Positions 8,974 to 16,880 of a DNA stretch of 44,341 bases are shown here, in pieces. Position 1 is the stretch's first letter; the number at the start of each line of letters is the position of its first letter. The stretch is from Solirubrobacter deserti (GTDB taxonomy: Bacteria; Actinomycetota; Thermoleophilia; Solirubrobacterales; Solirubrobacteraceae), in contig NZ_JAPCID010000059.1 in NCBI RefSeq assembly GCF_027587175.1, positions 1 through 44,341 of the forward strand. Reading direction: 5' to 3'. The translations under genes were made by a program, and so were the position numbers. The notes beneath the pieces are model-generated. The model had not been told where the DNA came from and did no database searches. It worked only from the letters and a program-made list of their open reading frames with translations.

Positions 8974-9349
8974 GGGGTGAGAGCGCCCGTGCGCGGGCGG
9001 CGGCCTGCTGGGCGATCGCCGGGTCCGTGTCGGCGGCGGCCGACCGCAGCAGCCCCCAGGCCTCGAGGTTGGCCGGCTCGGCCCGCGTGACGGCCTGCAG
9101 CGTCGCGATCGCCTCGCGTGTGCGGCCCTGGCGGGCGAGGATCACGCCCTCGAAGAGCTCGGGGCGCCGGTCCGGGTTCCAGCGCCGCGCCTGGGTGAGC
9201 AGCCGCTCGCTCTCGGCCTGCGGCGGCGGCTCCGGCGCCTCGAAGGCGAGCTCGATCAGCCGCTCCTCGGCGCGCCCCGCCCGCGCCTGGACGACGAGCC
9301 AGGTGCCCGCGACGAGCGCGGCGACGACGAGCAGGACCCGGGCGACCAT
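8963..9349 (-). CDS. Small membrane-anchored TPR-repeat protein
   Basis: This 128-aa protein has an N-terminal hydrophobic helix (residues 2-19, VARVLLVVAALVAGTWLVV) followed by two helical TPR-like units. The pattern ELFEGVILARQGRTREAIAT, then AVTRAEPANLEAWGLL, has the usual A/G/Y/P spacing. It probably anchors to the membrane and mediates protein contacts. It is the first gene of the YfhO-YfhO-acyltransferase operon. The ATG at 9349 is preceded by CATACT (9363-9358) with 8 nt between, so the transcript is probably leaderless. Its exact role is unknown. Confidence 0.75.
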   Translation of the reverse strand: MVARVLLVVAALVAGTWLVVQARAGRAEERLIELAFEAPEPPPQAESERLLTQARRWNPDRRPELFEGVILARQGRTREAIATLQAVTRAEPANLEAWGLLRSAAADTDPAIAQQAAARARALSPLGR

Positions 9350-9356
9350 GGCGTGG

Positions 9357-9363
9357 CAGTATG
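9357..9363. promoter_or_regulatory. Overlapping divergent -10 elements between TPR and cupin genes
   Basis: On the minus strand CATACT (9363-9358) lies 8 nt before the ATG at 9349. On the plus strand CAGTAT (9357-9362) lies 7 nt before an in-frame GTG at 9370 of the cupin gene. Both fit -10 elements of leaderless transcripts and share bases, so the two promoters may exclude each other. Confidence 0.4.
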
Positions 9364-9852
9364 CCGGGCGTGGGCGACCCCAACGTCTTCTCGCCGCAGT
9401 GGCAGCCGGGCACGCCGCCCGGCGTGAAGGGCCAGATGGTCGGCGCGGCAGCCGGCGCGACCGAGCTCGGCGCCACCGTCTACGAACTCGAGCCCGGCGT
9501 CGCCGTCTCGCCCTACCACCTGCATCACGGGAACGAGGAGCTGTTGATCGTGCTGAGCGGGCGCGTGCGGCTGCGCACGCCCGACGGCGAACGGGAGCTC
9601 GACGCGGGCGCCGTGGTCGCGTTCCCGCGCGGTGCGGACGGCGCGCACCGGGTGGCGGCGGGCCCCGAGGAGCCCGCCCGCGTCCTGCTCGTCTCCACCA
9701 TGAACTTCCCGGAGATCGCCGAGCACCTGAGCACCGGCACGACGCTGACGATGTCCTCCCCGGGCGTCGGGAAGGCGTTCAGCGCCGACGGCGAGGTGCC
9801 GTTCCTGGAGGCCTACGCGGCCGCGATCGAGCGCGACACGAGCACGTCGTAG
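9361..9852 (+). CDS. Cupin domain protein
   Basis: This 163-aa single-domain cupin has motif 1 with metal ligands in YHLHHGNEELLIVLSG (His, His, Glu; about residues 51-66), and motif 2 around FPRGADGAHRVAAG with the last His. This is the Cupin_2 type, found in enzymes such as isomerases and dioxygenases and in sugar-binding proteins; the substrate cannot be inferred. The ATG at 9361 is used here. A GTG at 9370 is an alternative and is better placed relative to a possible -10 (CAGTAT, 7 nt upstream). It is divergent from the TPR operon, and its 3' end overlaps the convergent GT-C gene by 40 bp. Confidence 0.8.
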   Translation: MPGVGDPNVFSPQWQPGTPPGVKGQMVGAAAGATELGATVYELEPGVAVSPYHLHHGNEELLIVLSGRVRLRTPDGERELDAGAVVAFPRGADGAHRVAAGPEEPARVLLVSTMNFPEIAEHLSTGTTLTMSSPGVGKAFSADGEVPFLEAYAAAIERDTSTS

Positions 9853-11300
9853 TACCCGAACCGCGATTCCAGCCGGTACGCGCGCTCGAGGTAGTCGTCG
9901 AGCGCGGTCGAGCCGCTCGGCTCGCCGCGCCGGTTCGGCTCGGGCTTCGAGGACGCCGGGTCCGTCCAGCGGATCACGACGCGCGGGCGGCGCTGCTCGA
10001 GCGCGCGGACGATGTTGCGCTGCTCCTCCGGCTTGGCCTGCAGCAGCACGTCGCGGCGCAGGACGTTCGGGCGGTCCGTGAGGTAGTGCAGGAGCGGGTT
10101 GGTGAACGTGACGAGGTCGGACCGGCGGGGCGCGACGTAGATCGGCTCCCCGGGCGGCACCAGATGGTCGATGCGCGCGACCACCTCGGGCAGCGCCCTC
10201 GCCTCTTCGGGCGGGATGGCGATGCCGCGGTAGGTGGTGAGCTCGGGCGGCCTGAGCAGCGCCGACGCGCGGTTCCCGACGCCGACGACGATCAGGATCG
10301 CGAGCAGTGCGATGCCGACCACTGCCGGCCGGACGAACGCGGCGAGTGCCGCCGCCACGACGAGCAGGCCCTGCGCGTGCTCGAGATCGGCCCGGGAGAC
10401 GTAGTAGATCGCCGCGCCGGCGCCGAGCACGACGAGCCCGGCCGCGGGGCGGCGGGGCACGGCCAGCGCGAGCACGATCAGTGCCGCGTACGGCGCCAGC
10501 CACGCCAGGAAGTCCTTCGGATCGCCCCCGTCGAACCCGGCGGGGAACGGCAGCCGCCACCACGCGCCGTCCTTCGTGGCCTGGACCACGAGCGCGTCCC
10601 ACACGGTTCCCGGGCCGGCCGCGACGATGAACGGCGCGTAAAGCCCGAGCCCGACGACGGCCGCCACGCCGAGCGCGACCGCGGCCGCGCGCGCGCCGCC
10701 CCGCGCCTCGCCGGCGCACCGCGACTCGTCGCCCTCCCTCGCGCGGACGCGTCGCTCTCCCGCCACGAACACGGCGGCCGCGGCCAGCGCGCCGATCACG
10801 CCCACGTCCGGGCGCCAGAACGCGGCCGCCGCGGCCAGCGCGCCCGCCCACGCCGGCCGTCCTCGCGTTGCGCACAGCACGGCGCCGAGCGCGAAGGCCA
10901 GCGCCGGAGCGGTCGGGTTCGCGCTGGTGGGCTGCGCGGCGGTCACCGCAGCGGCGGCCCACGCCCACGGCGCCCAGCGCGGGCGGACGTCCCGCACGAG
11001 GGCCCACACGAGCACCGCCGCCGTGGCGTCGGCGGCGACGCGCAGCACGCGCCACGAGAACAGCGACTCGCCGGTGGCCAGGACGACGAGCGGCTGGCCT
11101 GGGCCGTAGGACCAGCTGAAGTCGCGCCACGGCCACTGGCCGTCGGCCATGCGGGCCGCGGCCTGCATGAGGATGCCCTCGTCGAGCGGGCCGAGGTAGC
11201 GGCGAGCGGTGAAGCCGCTGATCAGCGCCGCGGCCAGCCACAGCACGGCGAGCCCGGCGCCGGACGCTGTCGCGGCTCGCCGAAGCACCGCGGCGCTCAC
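9813..11300 (-). CDS. GT-C type glycosyltransferase-like integral membrane protein
   Basis: This 495-aa protein has about 10 membrane helices. The first periplasmic loop contains YLGPLDEGILMQAAARMADG and FSWSYGPGQPLV, resembling the acidic loop-1 motif of GT-C enzymes of the PMT/ArnT type that use polyprenyl-phosphate sugars. A soluble C-terminal part follows (about residues 340-495). The GTG start at 11300 overlaps the TGA of the flippase gene (GTGA), so the two are coupled. A longer open frame upstream of this start lies entirely inside the flippase gene and was not used. Role inferred: transfer of a sugar to a glycan or lipid exported by the flippase. Confidence 0.72.
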   Translation of the reverse strand: MSAAVLRRAATASGAGLAVLWLAAALISGFTARRYLGPLDEGILMQAAARMADGQWPWRDFSWSYGPGQPLVVLATGESLFSWRVLRVAADATAAVLVWALVRDVRPRWAPWAWAAAAVTAAQPTSANPTAPALAFALGAVLCATRGRPAWAGALAAAAAFWRPDVGVIGALAAAAVFVAGERRVRAREGDESRCAGEARGGARAAAVALGVAAVVGLGLYAPFIVAAGPGTVWDALVVQATKDGAWWRLPFPAGFDGGDPKDFLAWLAPYAALIVLALAVPRRPAAGLVVLGAGAAIYYVSRADLEHAQGLLVVAAALAAFVRPAVVGIALLAILIVVGVGNRASALLRPPELTTYRGIAIPPEEARALPEVVARIDHLVPPGEPIYVAPRRSDLVTFTNPLLHYLTDRPNVLRRDVLLQAKPEEQRNIVRALEQRRPRVVIRWTDPASSKPEPNRRGEPSGSTALDDYLERAYRLESRFGYYDVLVSRSIAAA

Positions 11301-12748
11301 CGCACGTACCCGCGCAGCTCGGCCAGCAGCGGCCGCTCGAGGCGCCACGTCGCCGCTGCGAGCCCACCGAGCCAGACCGCGAGCTCGAGCAGCGCCTGCC
11401 AGAGCGGGCGCTCGCCGCCCCACAGGGCGCCGCGCAACGCGAGCACCGGCACCGTCGCGAGCGCCACCGGCACGGCCGCGCGCAGCGCCATCGGCAGCAG
11501 CCGCGCGCCCGGGAGCAGCCGGCGCACATAGACCGCCCGCGCGCCCAGGACGCACAGCGTGCAACCGATGCGCCCGCACACGAACCCCCACGAGCCCCAG
11601 AGCAGCGCGCCCGGAACGGCCAGCGCCGCGAAGGACGCGCCGAACACGCCGGACTCGACGGCCTGCGGCCACGACTCACCCCGCGCGCGGTAGAACGCGA
11701 ACCACGAGTAGCCGATCTGCTGCAGCGCGACCGCGACCGCGAGCCCGCCGAGCAGCACGATCGCGCCGCGCCAGTCGTCGCCGAGCACGAACACCACGAG
11801 GTCCGCGCCGAACAGCGCGAGCCCGGCCCCGAACGGGAACGCCCACATCAGCGTCAGCCGGTTCGCCTTCTCGAACAGCTCCTCGAGCACCTCGGCCCGC
11901 TCGCGCACGCGGACGATCGCGGGGTAGATCGTGGTCGCGAGGATCTGGTCGGCGCGGTCGGCGTACCGCGTCAGGGTCGCCGCAAGCGTGATGTAGCCGG
12001 CCCCGACGAGCCCGTCGTCGAGCCCGAACACCGCGATCTGGCCCTGCGCCACGAGCAGAGCGACCAGCGACGTCACGAACACGGGCCACGAGAACCGCAG
12101 GTACCGCCGCGCCGCCGCCCGGTCCGGGCGCAGCCGTAGCGCGTACGGCGAGCTCCGCCACGCGGCCAGGACCGCCGCCAGATTGCCGACGAACGGCCCG
12201 ATCACGAGCGCCCACACGCCGACACCGGCGAGCAGCAGCGGCACCGCCACGGCGACCGTCACGAGCGGCACGATCGCCTGCAGCACGCGCAACCGCACGT
12301 ACTCCATGCGCTTGAAGAACACCCACTGCGGCGCCTGCAGCGTGAACGCCACCGGCAGGTACGTCACCGCCAGCGTCAACCCCAGCAGCCGGGAGTCGTC
12401 GTAGGCCGCCGCAAGCACCGGCGCGAGCGCCGCCACCGCCAGCGCGCTCACCAGCCCCAGCGCCAGCTCGACCGTCAACGCGCGCTGGAACTCGGCTTCC
12501 TCGTCGTCGACGGCGGTCTGCACGAACGCCTCGTCGATCCCCACCCGCCGCAGCGCGACGATCGTCATGGCCGTCGTGGTCACGATCCCGTACAGGCCGA
12601 TCGCGTCCGGCCCCAGCAGCGCCGTCGCCAGCAGCCCTTGCAGGAGCACCAACAGCTCCGCCCCGGACAGGAACGCGGCGTTGACCACGCCGCCACGCGC
12701 CGTGCGCGCACGCAGGCCGGGCGGGTCCGGAACGCGGCGCGACGCCAT
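11297..12748 (-). CDS. Oligosaccharide flippase (Wzx/MATE-like polysaccharide exporter)
   Basis: This 483-aa protein has about 12-14 membrane helices. It opens with an Arg-rich cytoplasmic stretch and then GVVNAAFLSGAELLVLLQGL, typical of the polysaccharide biosynthesis (PF01943/PF13440) flippases that move lipid-linked oligosaccharides across the membrane. It has the internal pattern GLYGIVTTTAMTIVALRRVG, where such proteins commonly carry a G-x-Y/F-x-x motif. The ATG at 12748 is preceded by TAGCAT with 8 nt between, so it is likely leaderless. It is followed by a coupled GT-C gene. It is divergent from a GT4-GT2 pair with 24 bp between the start codons, so export and assembly genes probably share one control region. 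Confidence 0.85.
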   Translation of the reverse strand: MASRRVPDPPGLRARTARGGVVNAAFLSGAELLVLLQGLLATALLGPDAIGLYGIVTTTAMTIVALRRVGIDEAFVQTAVDDEEAEFQRALTVELALGLVSALAVAALAPVLAAAYDDSRLLGLTLAVTYLPVAFTLQAPQWVFFKRMEYVRLRVLQAIVPLVTVAVAVPLLLAGVGVWALVIGPFVGNLAAVLAAWRSSPYALRLRPDRAAARRYLRFSWPVFVTSLVALLVAQGQIAVFGLDDGLVGAGYITLAATLTRYADRADQILATTIYPAIVRVRERAEVLEELFEKANRLTLMWAFPFGAGLALFGADLVVFVLGDDWRGAIVLLGGLAVAVALQQIGYSWFAFYRARGESWPQAVESGVFGASFAALAVPGALLWGSWGFVCGRIGCTLCVLGARAVYVRRLLPGARLLPMALRAAVPVALATVPVLALRGALWGGERPLWQALLELAVWLGGLAAATWRLERPLLAELRGYVR

Positions 12749-12755
12749 GACGCGC

Positions 12756-12762
12756 GATGCTA
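12756..12762. promoter_or_regulatory. Overlapping divergent -10 elements, flippase / GT4
   Basis: In the 24-bp gap, minus-strand TAGCAT (12762-12757) sits 8 nt before the flippase ATG at 12748. Plus-strand GATGCT (12756-12761) sits 11 nt before the GT4 ATG at 12773. The two hexamers occupy nearly the same bases. The minus-strand element is the better match. Confidence 0.45.
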
Positions 12763-12772
12763 GTGGCGCCCG

Positions 12773-13717
12773 ATGACCGAGCCTGTGCTCTTCGCCTCCT
12801 ACGCCGGCGTCCTCGGCGGCGCCGAACGCGTGCTGCTGGACTGCGTGACGCGGCTCGAGCGGCCGCTGCGGGTCGCGTGCCCGCCCGGGCCGCTCGCGGA
12901 CGAGCTGCACGCCGCGGGGATCGACCACGTGCCGCTCCAGGACCGCGGGCTGGCCAAGAGCGCGACCGGCACGCTCGGCCTCACCTACGAGCTGACGAAG
13001 CTCAAGCCGTCCACGCTCGTCGCCTGGGGCGCCAAGGCCGTGATGGCGGTCGCGGCCGTGCCCAACACGCGCCGGATCGCCGTGCACCACGACCTCTTCG
13101 ACTCCCCCGCGCTGCGCGGCGCCGTCCGCGCCACCACGAAGCGCTCGGACGTCGTCGTCGCCGCCTCCCAGGCGGTCGCGGACGACCTTGCGCTCGAGGC
13201 CACGATCCTGCACCCCGGCGTCGACCTCGACGTGTTCGTCCCCACGCCACTGCCCGACGGCCCGCCCAAGGTCCTGATCGCGGGCGCACTCGTGCCGTGG
13301 AAGCGCCCGGATCTGGCCGTCGCGATCGCCCGCCGGATGCCCGACGCACGCTTCACGTTCGCCGGCGAGCCGCTCCCCGGCGACCCCATGCCGGAGCTCG
13401 ACCCTCCGCCGAACGTCACCTTCGCGGGCCGCACCGACATGCACCGCGCCTTGCAGGAGCACCACGTGCTGCTCCACTGCGCCGACCGGGAGCCCTACGG
13501 CCTCGTGCTCGTAGAGGCGCTGGCGTCCGGCCGGCCGGTCGTCGCGCCCGCCGCCGCGGGCCCGCTCGAGATCCTCGACCGCGGCCTCTACACCCCCGGC
13601 GACGTCGACGAAGCGGTCACCAAGATCCGCGAAGCGCTCGAGGACCCCGGCGACCCGAGACAGCGCGCCGTCGACGTCCGCGACAGCGTCGCCCGCCTCG
13701 GCGCCGTCCTCGGGTGA
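12773..13717 (+). CDS. Glycosyltransferase family 4 (GT-B)
   Basis: This 314-aa GT-B fold enzyme has a Gly-rich loop GVLGGAERVLLD in the N-terminal Rossmann domain (residues about 12-23), where GAER is typical of GT4 proteins. The nucleotide-sugar site EPYGLVLVEALASGRPVVA, with the E-x7-E pair, lies in the C-terminal domain (about residues 242-260). It is shorter than the usual 350-400 aa. The stop overlaps the GTG of the following GT2 gene (GTGA), forming a two-gene operon. It likely adds a hexose to a surface-glycan precursor at the cytoplasmic face; the sugar is unknown. Confidence 0.85.
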   Translation: MTEPVLFASYAGVLGGAERVLLDCVTRLERPLRVACPPGPLADELHAAGIDHVPLQDRGLAKSATGTLGLTYELTKLKPSTLVAWGAKAVMAVAAVPNTRRIAVHHDLFDSPALRGAVRATTKRSDVVVAASQAVADDLALEATILHPGVDLDVFVPTPLPDGPPKVLIAGALVPWKRPDLAVAIARRMPDARFTFAGEPLPGDPMPELDPPPNVTFAGRTDMHRALQEHHVLLHCADREPYGLVLVEALASGRPVVAPAAAGPLEILDRGLYTPGDVDEAVTKIREALEDPGDPRQRAVDVRDSVARLGAVLG

Positions 13718-14517
13718 CCTGGGCCGCCGTCATCGTCCTGCACCGCTCCCGGCCCCACCTGGAGCGGCTGCTGCCGACGATCAACCCGCCTCAGCTGATC
13801 GTCGTCGACGTCGGCCCCGACGACGGCGGCGCGCAGCTGGCCCGCGACCATGGCGCGCACGTCATCGAGCGCCGCGACAACCCCGGCTTCGGCGCCGCCA
13901 ACAACCTCGCGCTCACCCACGTGACGCACCCCACGACCGTGCTCCTGAACCCGGATGCGATCGACCAGCACGGCGTCCTCCCCGAGCTCGCGCGACGAGC
14001 CACCCAGCCCGGCCTGCACGCGCCCCGCCTGCTCAACGAGGACGGCAGCGTGCAGCGCAGCGCCCACCCGCTCCCGGGCACGGTCGGCGCCTTCATCCCC
14101 GCCCTGCTGCCGTTCGCCCCGGTGCGCGCCGAGCCGTACCGGTCCGCGACGCCGCGCACGGTCGGCTGGGTGATCGCGGCGTGTGTCGCCGCCCCCACGC
14201 ACCTGATCCGCTTCGACGAACGCATCCACCTGTTCGCGGAGGACATGGACCTGTGCCTCCAAGCCCGTAACCGCGGCCTGCGCACCTACCTCCACACCGA
14301 CCTGGCGGTCACCCATACAGGCGGTCACAGCATCGAGCACGAACCGTTCCTGCAGCTTGCGCAGAACCGGCACGACGTGATCGAGCGCACGCTCGGGCGC
14401 CGCGCGGCGCGGCGCGACGCCGCCGCTCAGATCCTCACGTTCGCCCTCAGAACGTACAAAGGCCGCCGCGAGCGACAACAGCTCGCGGCGGCCTTGGAGG
14501 GACGACGCAACTCGTGA
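13714..14517 (+). CDS. Glycosyltransferase family 2
   Basis: This 267-aa GT-A enzyme starts with WAAVIVLHRSRPHLERLL. It carries NPGFGAANNLAL (residues about 53-64), a feature of the rhamnosyltransferase-like GT2 group, then the metal-site region LLNPDA and the late acidic motif FAEDMDLCLQARNRG. GTG at 13714 is chosen because it overlaps the TGA of the GT4 gene (GTGA); a longer frame from 12757 is only a shadow of that gene. The stop TGA (14515-14517) directly abuts the sigma-factor stop on the other strand. The last 60 bp contain the strong hairpin 14459-14495 that probably ends transcription of the sigma gene. Confidence 0.85.
   Translation: MTWAAVIVLHRSRPHLERLLPTINPPQLIVVDVGPDDGGAQLARDHGAHVIERRDNPGFGAANNLALTHVTHPTTVLLNPDAIDQHGVLPELARRATQPGLHAPRLLNEDGSVQRSAHPLPGTVGAFIPALLPFAPVRAEPYRSATPRTVGWVIAACVAAPTHLIRFDERIHLFAEDMDLCLQARNRGLRTYLHTDLAVTHTGGHSIEHEPFLQLAQNRHDVIERTLGRRAARRDAAAQILTFALRTYKGRRERQQLAAALEGRRNS
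14459..14495 (-). terminator. Intrinsic terminator of the sigma gene, lying within GT2 coding sequence
   Basis: A perfect 15-bp stem (14459-14473 with 14481-14495; AAGGCCGCCGCGAGC and its complement) encloses a 7-nt loop. Read on the minus strand it lies 22 nt past the sigma-factor stop and is followed by TTTGTACGTTCT, so it has a GC-rich stem and a short T tract. On the plus strand it encodes the last residues of the GT2 protein. Confidence 0.65.
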
Positions 14518-15393
14518 CTAGGCCGGTTCGCGCAGGGCGGCGGGCTCCGGCCGCTGCGAGAGGCGCTTGAGGGCGCGCTCCTCGATCTGGCGGGCCCGCT
14601 CCGTCGACACGCCGAGCTTGCGGCCGGCCTGCGACAGCGTCTGCGGCTCACGGTCGCCGGCACCGAAGCGCATCTCGATGACGTCACGCTCGGGCTCGGG
14701 GAGCTCGGCGATGGCGTTCAGGAGCGTCTCGGACTTCAGCGCCTCGTGGACCTCTTCGTCCACGGCCGGGGTCTCGATCGCCAGCAGGTCGCCGAAGGCG
14801 GTGTCGCCGTCGTCGCCAACCGGCTTGTCGAGGCTGACCACCGCGCGGTCGGCCTTGCGGATCTCGATGACGTCCTCCAGCGGCAGGTCCGCGGCGGACG
14901 CGATCTCCTCGTCGGACGGCTCGTGACCGAGGCGAGTGGTGAGCTCACGCTCGATGCGACCGACCTTACGGGAGCGCTGCGCCACGTGGACGGGGAGGCG
15001 GATGGTCCGGCTGGTGTTCTCGAGGCCGCGCTGGATCGCCTGACGGATCCAGAGGGTCGCGTACGTCGAGAACCGGAAGCCCTTGCGCCAGTCGAACTTC
15101 TCGACGGCGCGGATCAGCCCCAGCATCCCTTCCTGGATCAGGTCACCGAGGGCGAGGCCCTGGCCCTGATAGCGGCGCGCGTTCGCGACCACCAGGCGGA
15201 GGTTGGAGTTGATCATGCGTTCCTTGGCTGCCAGGTCTCCGCGCTCGATCCGCTTGGCGAGTTCGATCTCCTCACTCGGCTTGAGCAGCGGGTACCGGCC
15301 AGCCTCACGCAGGAGCAGCTGCAGCGAGTCCAGGGTCGGGTCGACCTCGTGCTCGGTGTCGCGGCGGCGTGGGGTGTCGGTGATGGTGCTCAG
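14518..15393 (-). CDS. Sigma-70 family RNA polymerase sigma factor (primary-like, group 1/2), CTG start
   Basis: This 291-aa sigma factor has region 1.2 at about residues 25-55 (DSLQLLLREAGRYPLL, EEIELAKRIERGD), and region 2 with NSNLRLVVANARRY, GDLIQEGMLGLIRAVEKFD and FSTYATLWIRQAIQRGL. Region 3 follows, and then region 4 with ERDVIEMRFG and the helix-turn-helix VSTERARQIEERALKRL. It binds RNA polymerase core and recognises -35/-10 promoters. The first ATG (15216) would delete region 1.2. Between it and an in-frame TGA at 15420-15418 there is no ATG, GTG or TTG. The CTG at 15393 has GGAAGGA 7 nt upstream and is the evident start. Its promoter is TTGCGG-17-TATAAT. It has no long region 1.1, so it may be an alternative primary-type sigma. 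Confidence 0.88.
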   Translation of the reverse strand: MSTITDTPRRRDTEHEVDPTLDSLQLLLREAGRYPLLKPSEEIELAKRIERGDLAAKERMINSNLRLVVANARRYQGQGLALGDLIQEGMLGLIRAVEKFDWRKGFRFSTYATLWIRQAIQRGLENTSRTIRLPVHVAQRSRKVGRIERELTTRLGHEPSDEEIASAADLPLEDVIEIRKADRAVVSLDKPVGDDGDTAFGDLLAIETPAVDEEVHEALKSETLLNAIAELPEPERDVIEMRFGAGDREPQTLSQAGRKLGVSTERARQIEERALKRLSQRPEPAALREPA

Positions 15394-15422
15394 TTGGGGG
15401 TCCTTCCAAGAGTCAGTTCAAG

Positions 15423-15441
15423 TCCTACCGGGGCAGTAGGA
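15423..15441 (-). promoter_or_regulatory. Short hairpin in the sigma-gene 5' leader
   Basis: The leader begins with TCCTAC-TGCCCCG-GTAGGA, a 6-bp stem with a 7-nt loop directly after the -10 element. It could stabilise the 5' end of the mRNA or affect early transcription; no further function can be read. Confidence 0.35.
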
Positions 15442-15470
15442 ATTATAGGCTAAGTTACTTGTTTCCGCAA
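15442..15470 (-). promoter_or_regulatory. Strong consensus promoter of the sigma-factor gene
   Basis: On the minus strand, -35 TTGCGG (15470-15465), a 17-bp spacer and a perfect -10 TATAAT (15447-15442) precede the gene. This predicts a leader of about 40 nt that includes the GGAAGGA ribosome-binding site (15407-15401). It is the best housekeeping-type promoter in the window. Confidence 0.75.
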
Positions 15471-15696
15471 CCACCTTGTTCGGGCCCCACGACACACGAC
15501 CGGACCCGGCAAGCTGGAGTCTCTTCGAGGTGGAACGCCGCAGACATTCACGGCCGTCCCTCCGGAGAGGTCCCGATCTCCCGCTAAGCTTGTGACCGTT
15601 GCGGCGAGATCAGGGCGCAGGCTGGACGCCCGCGCACAACAGACAACCCAAAGAATGCCACAGGGTTACGCTGATTGTGCCCACGAGGGGAGAGAT
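15471..15696. other. Intergenic stretch between GT4 end and sigma promoter
   Basis: No convincing gene was found. The only structure I see is an imperfect dyad at 15575-15611 (GATCTC-CCGC ... GCGG-c-GAGATC; 10-bp stem with a one-base bulge and a 16-nt loop). It could be a weak terminator for the upstream minus-strand glycosyltransferase gene. No T tract follows it. Confidence 0.4.
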
Positions 15697-16872
15697 TTAA
15701 CGGCTCCTCATGGATTCTGCGCCCCGCCGTGAGACTCTCGTAGGCAAGAGCCCGCCGAGCGGACGCTCTATTTCTCGCGCTGTGCCGCCCTTTGCGGCCG
15801 TTTCTGTGACGATCGTCCGGAGTCGTTCCTGGAATCGCTCGACTCCAAACCTGTGTGCCGATGTCACACAAGTGGACGAGTGCGTCCGCGCCACATCGAA
15901 GCTCGAGACGGCCTCCGCGAGCGCCTTCGGGTCGTCCCCATCGTCGTAGAAGGTTCCGGTCACCCCTTCTGTGACCGTTTCGAGAACACCGCCCGCACGT
16001 AGCGCGATCACGGGCCGGCCGCTCGCCAGCGACTCGACCGCCGCGATCCCGAACTCCTCCTCCGCCGTGACCACCAGCGCCTGCGCCGTGCGCAGCAGAT
16101 CGGCGACCTCGCTGTCCGACAGCCGGCCCGTCAGCCGGACGGTCGGGCCGGCGAGCCGCTTCAGGCGGCGGTACTCCGGCCCGTCCCCCACGACCACGAG
16201 CGGCCGGCCGAGCGCGTTGAAGGCGCGGATGGCGACATCGATGCGCTTGTGCGCCATCAGCTCCGCCAGCACGAGGTAGTGGTCCCCGACCGGGCCGGGT
16301 GAGAAGCGGCTGAGCTCCACCGGCGGGTGCAGGACCGTCGACTCGCGGCCGAAGTAGCGCCGTATGCGCTTCTGGGTGATCGTCGAGTTGGCGACGTAGG
16401 CGTCGACGCGCTGGGCCGCGATCCAGTCCCACTGGCGCCAGCGCGAGAGCAGCAGCCGCAGCGCGGGACGGGTCAGCGGGCTGCGGGCGGCGAGCGTCGC
16501 CTCGCGCTCGGACCACGCGTAGCGGAACGGGTTGTGGCAGTAGCAGACGTGCACGGCGCCGGGGTCGACCAGCACGCCGTGCGCCCACGCGCTCGAGCTG
16601 GAGACGACGATGTCGTAGCCGCGCAGGTCCAGCGACTCGACCGCGTGCGGGTAGAGCGGGAGCAGCGGGCGAAAGGTGTTCGACGTCGGGTGCAGCTTCT
16701 GCAGGAAGGACGCGTGGGGGTGGCGCGCGGCGAAGCGCCCTTCGGTGCCCTTCTCGTCGTAGACGGCGGTGAAGACGTCCGCGTCCGGCCAGGCGTCGCA
16801 GATGGCCGCGAAGACGCGCTCCGCGCCTCGCAGGTCCAGAAGGAAGTCGTGAATCAGAGCGACGCGCGGCAT
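15697..16872 (-). CDS. Glycosyltransferase family 4 (mannosyltransferase-like)
   Basis: This 391-aa GT-B enzyme has N-terminal RVALIHDFLLDLRGAERVF (residues 3-21, with the GAER loop), then VCYCHNPFRYAW (a CH-P-R motif common in mannosyltransferase-like GT4 proteins), VANSTITQKRI and a C-terminal EEEFGIAAVESLASGRPVIA with the E-x7-E pair. The ATG at 16872 is preceded by TAGGAT with 9 nt between, so it is probably leaderless. It is divergent from a secreted glycoside hydrolase with 24 bp between starts. The C-terminal 40 residues are Arg-rich and not conserved in the family. It likely works in exopolysaccharide assembly. Confidence 0.85.
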   Translation of the reverse strand: MPRVALIHDFLLDLRGAERVFAAICDAWPDADVFTAVYDEKGTEGRFAARHPHASFLQKLHPTSNTFRPLLPLYPHAVESLDLRGYDIVVSSSSAWAHGVLVDPGAVHVCYCHNPFRYAWSEREATLAARSPLTRPALRLLLSRWRQWDWIAAQRVDAYVANSTITQKRIRRYFGRESTVLHPPVELSRFSPGPVGDHYLVLAELMAHKRIDVAIRAFNALGRPLVVVGDGPEYRRLKRLAGPTVRLTGRLSDSEVADLLRTAQALVVTAEEEFGIAAVESLASGRPVIALRAGGVLETVTEGVTGTFYDDGDDPKALAEAVSSFDVARTHSSTCVTSAHRFGVERFQERLRTIVTETAAKGGTAREIERPLGGLLPTRVSRRGAESMRSR

Positions 16873-16880
16873 GAACGCGC

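Noticed and set aside
11297-13477. Apparent 726-residue flippase with long N-terminal extension
   Set aside because: The extension is antisense to the GT4 gene; the conserved flippase N-terminus begins at the ATG at 12748.
12757-14517. Apparent 586-residue fusion of two glycosyltransferases
   Set aside because: The first part is an out-of-frame shadow of the GT4 gene; the real GT2 begins at the GTGA overlap at 13714.
15471-15696. Small RNA or riboswitch in the longest gap
   Set aside because: Only one imperfect hairpin is seen and no known riboswitch signature.
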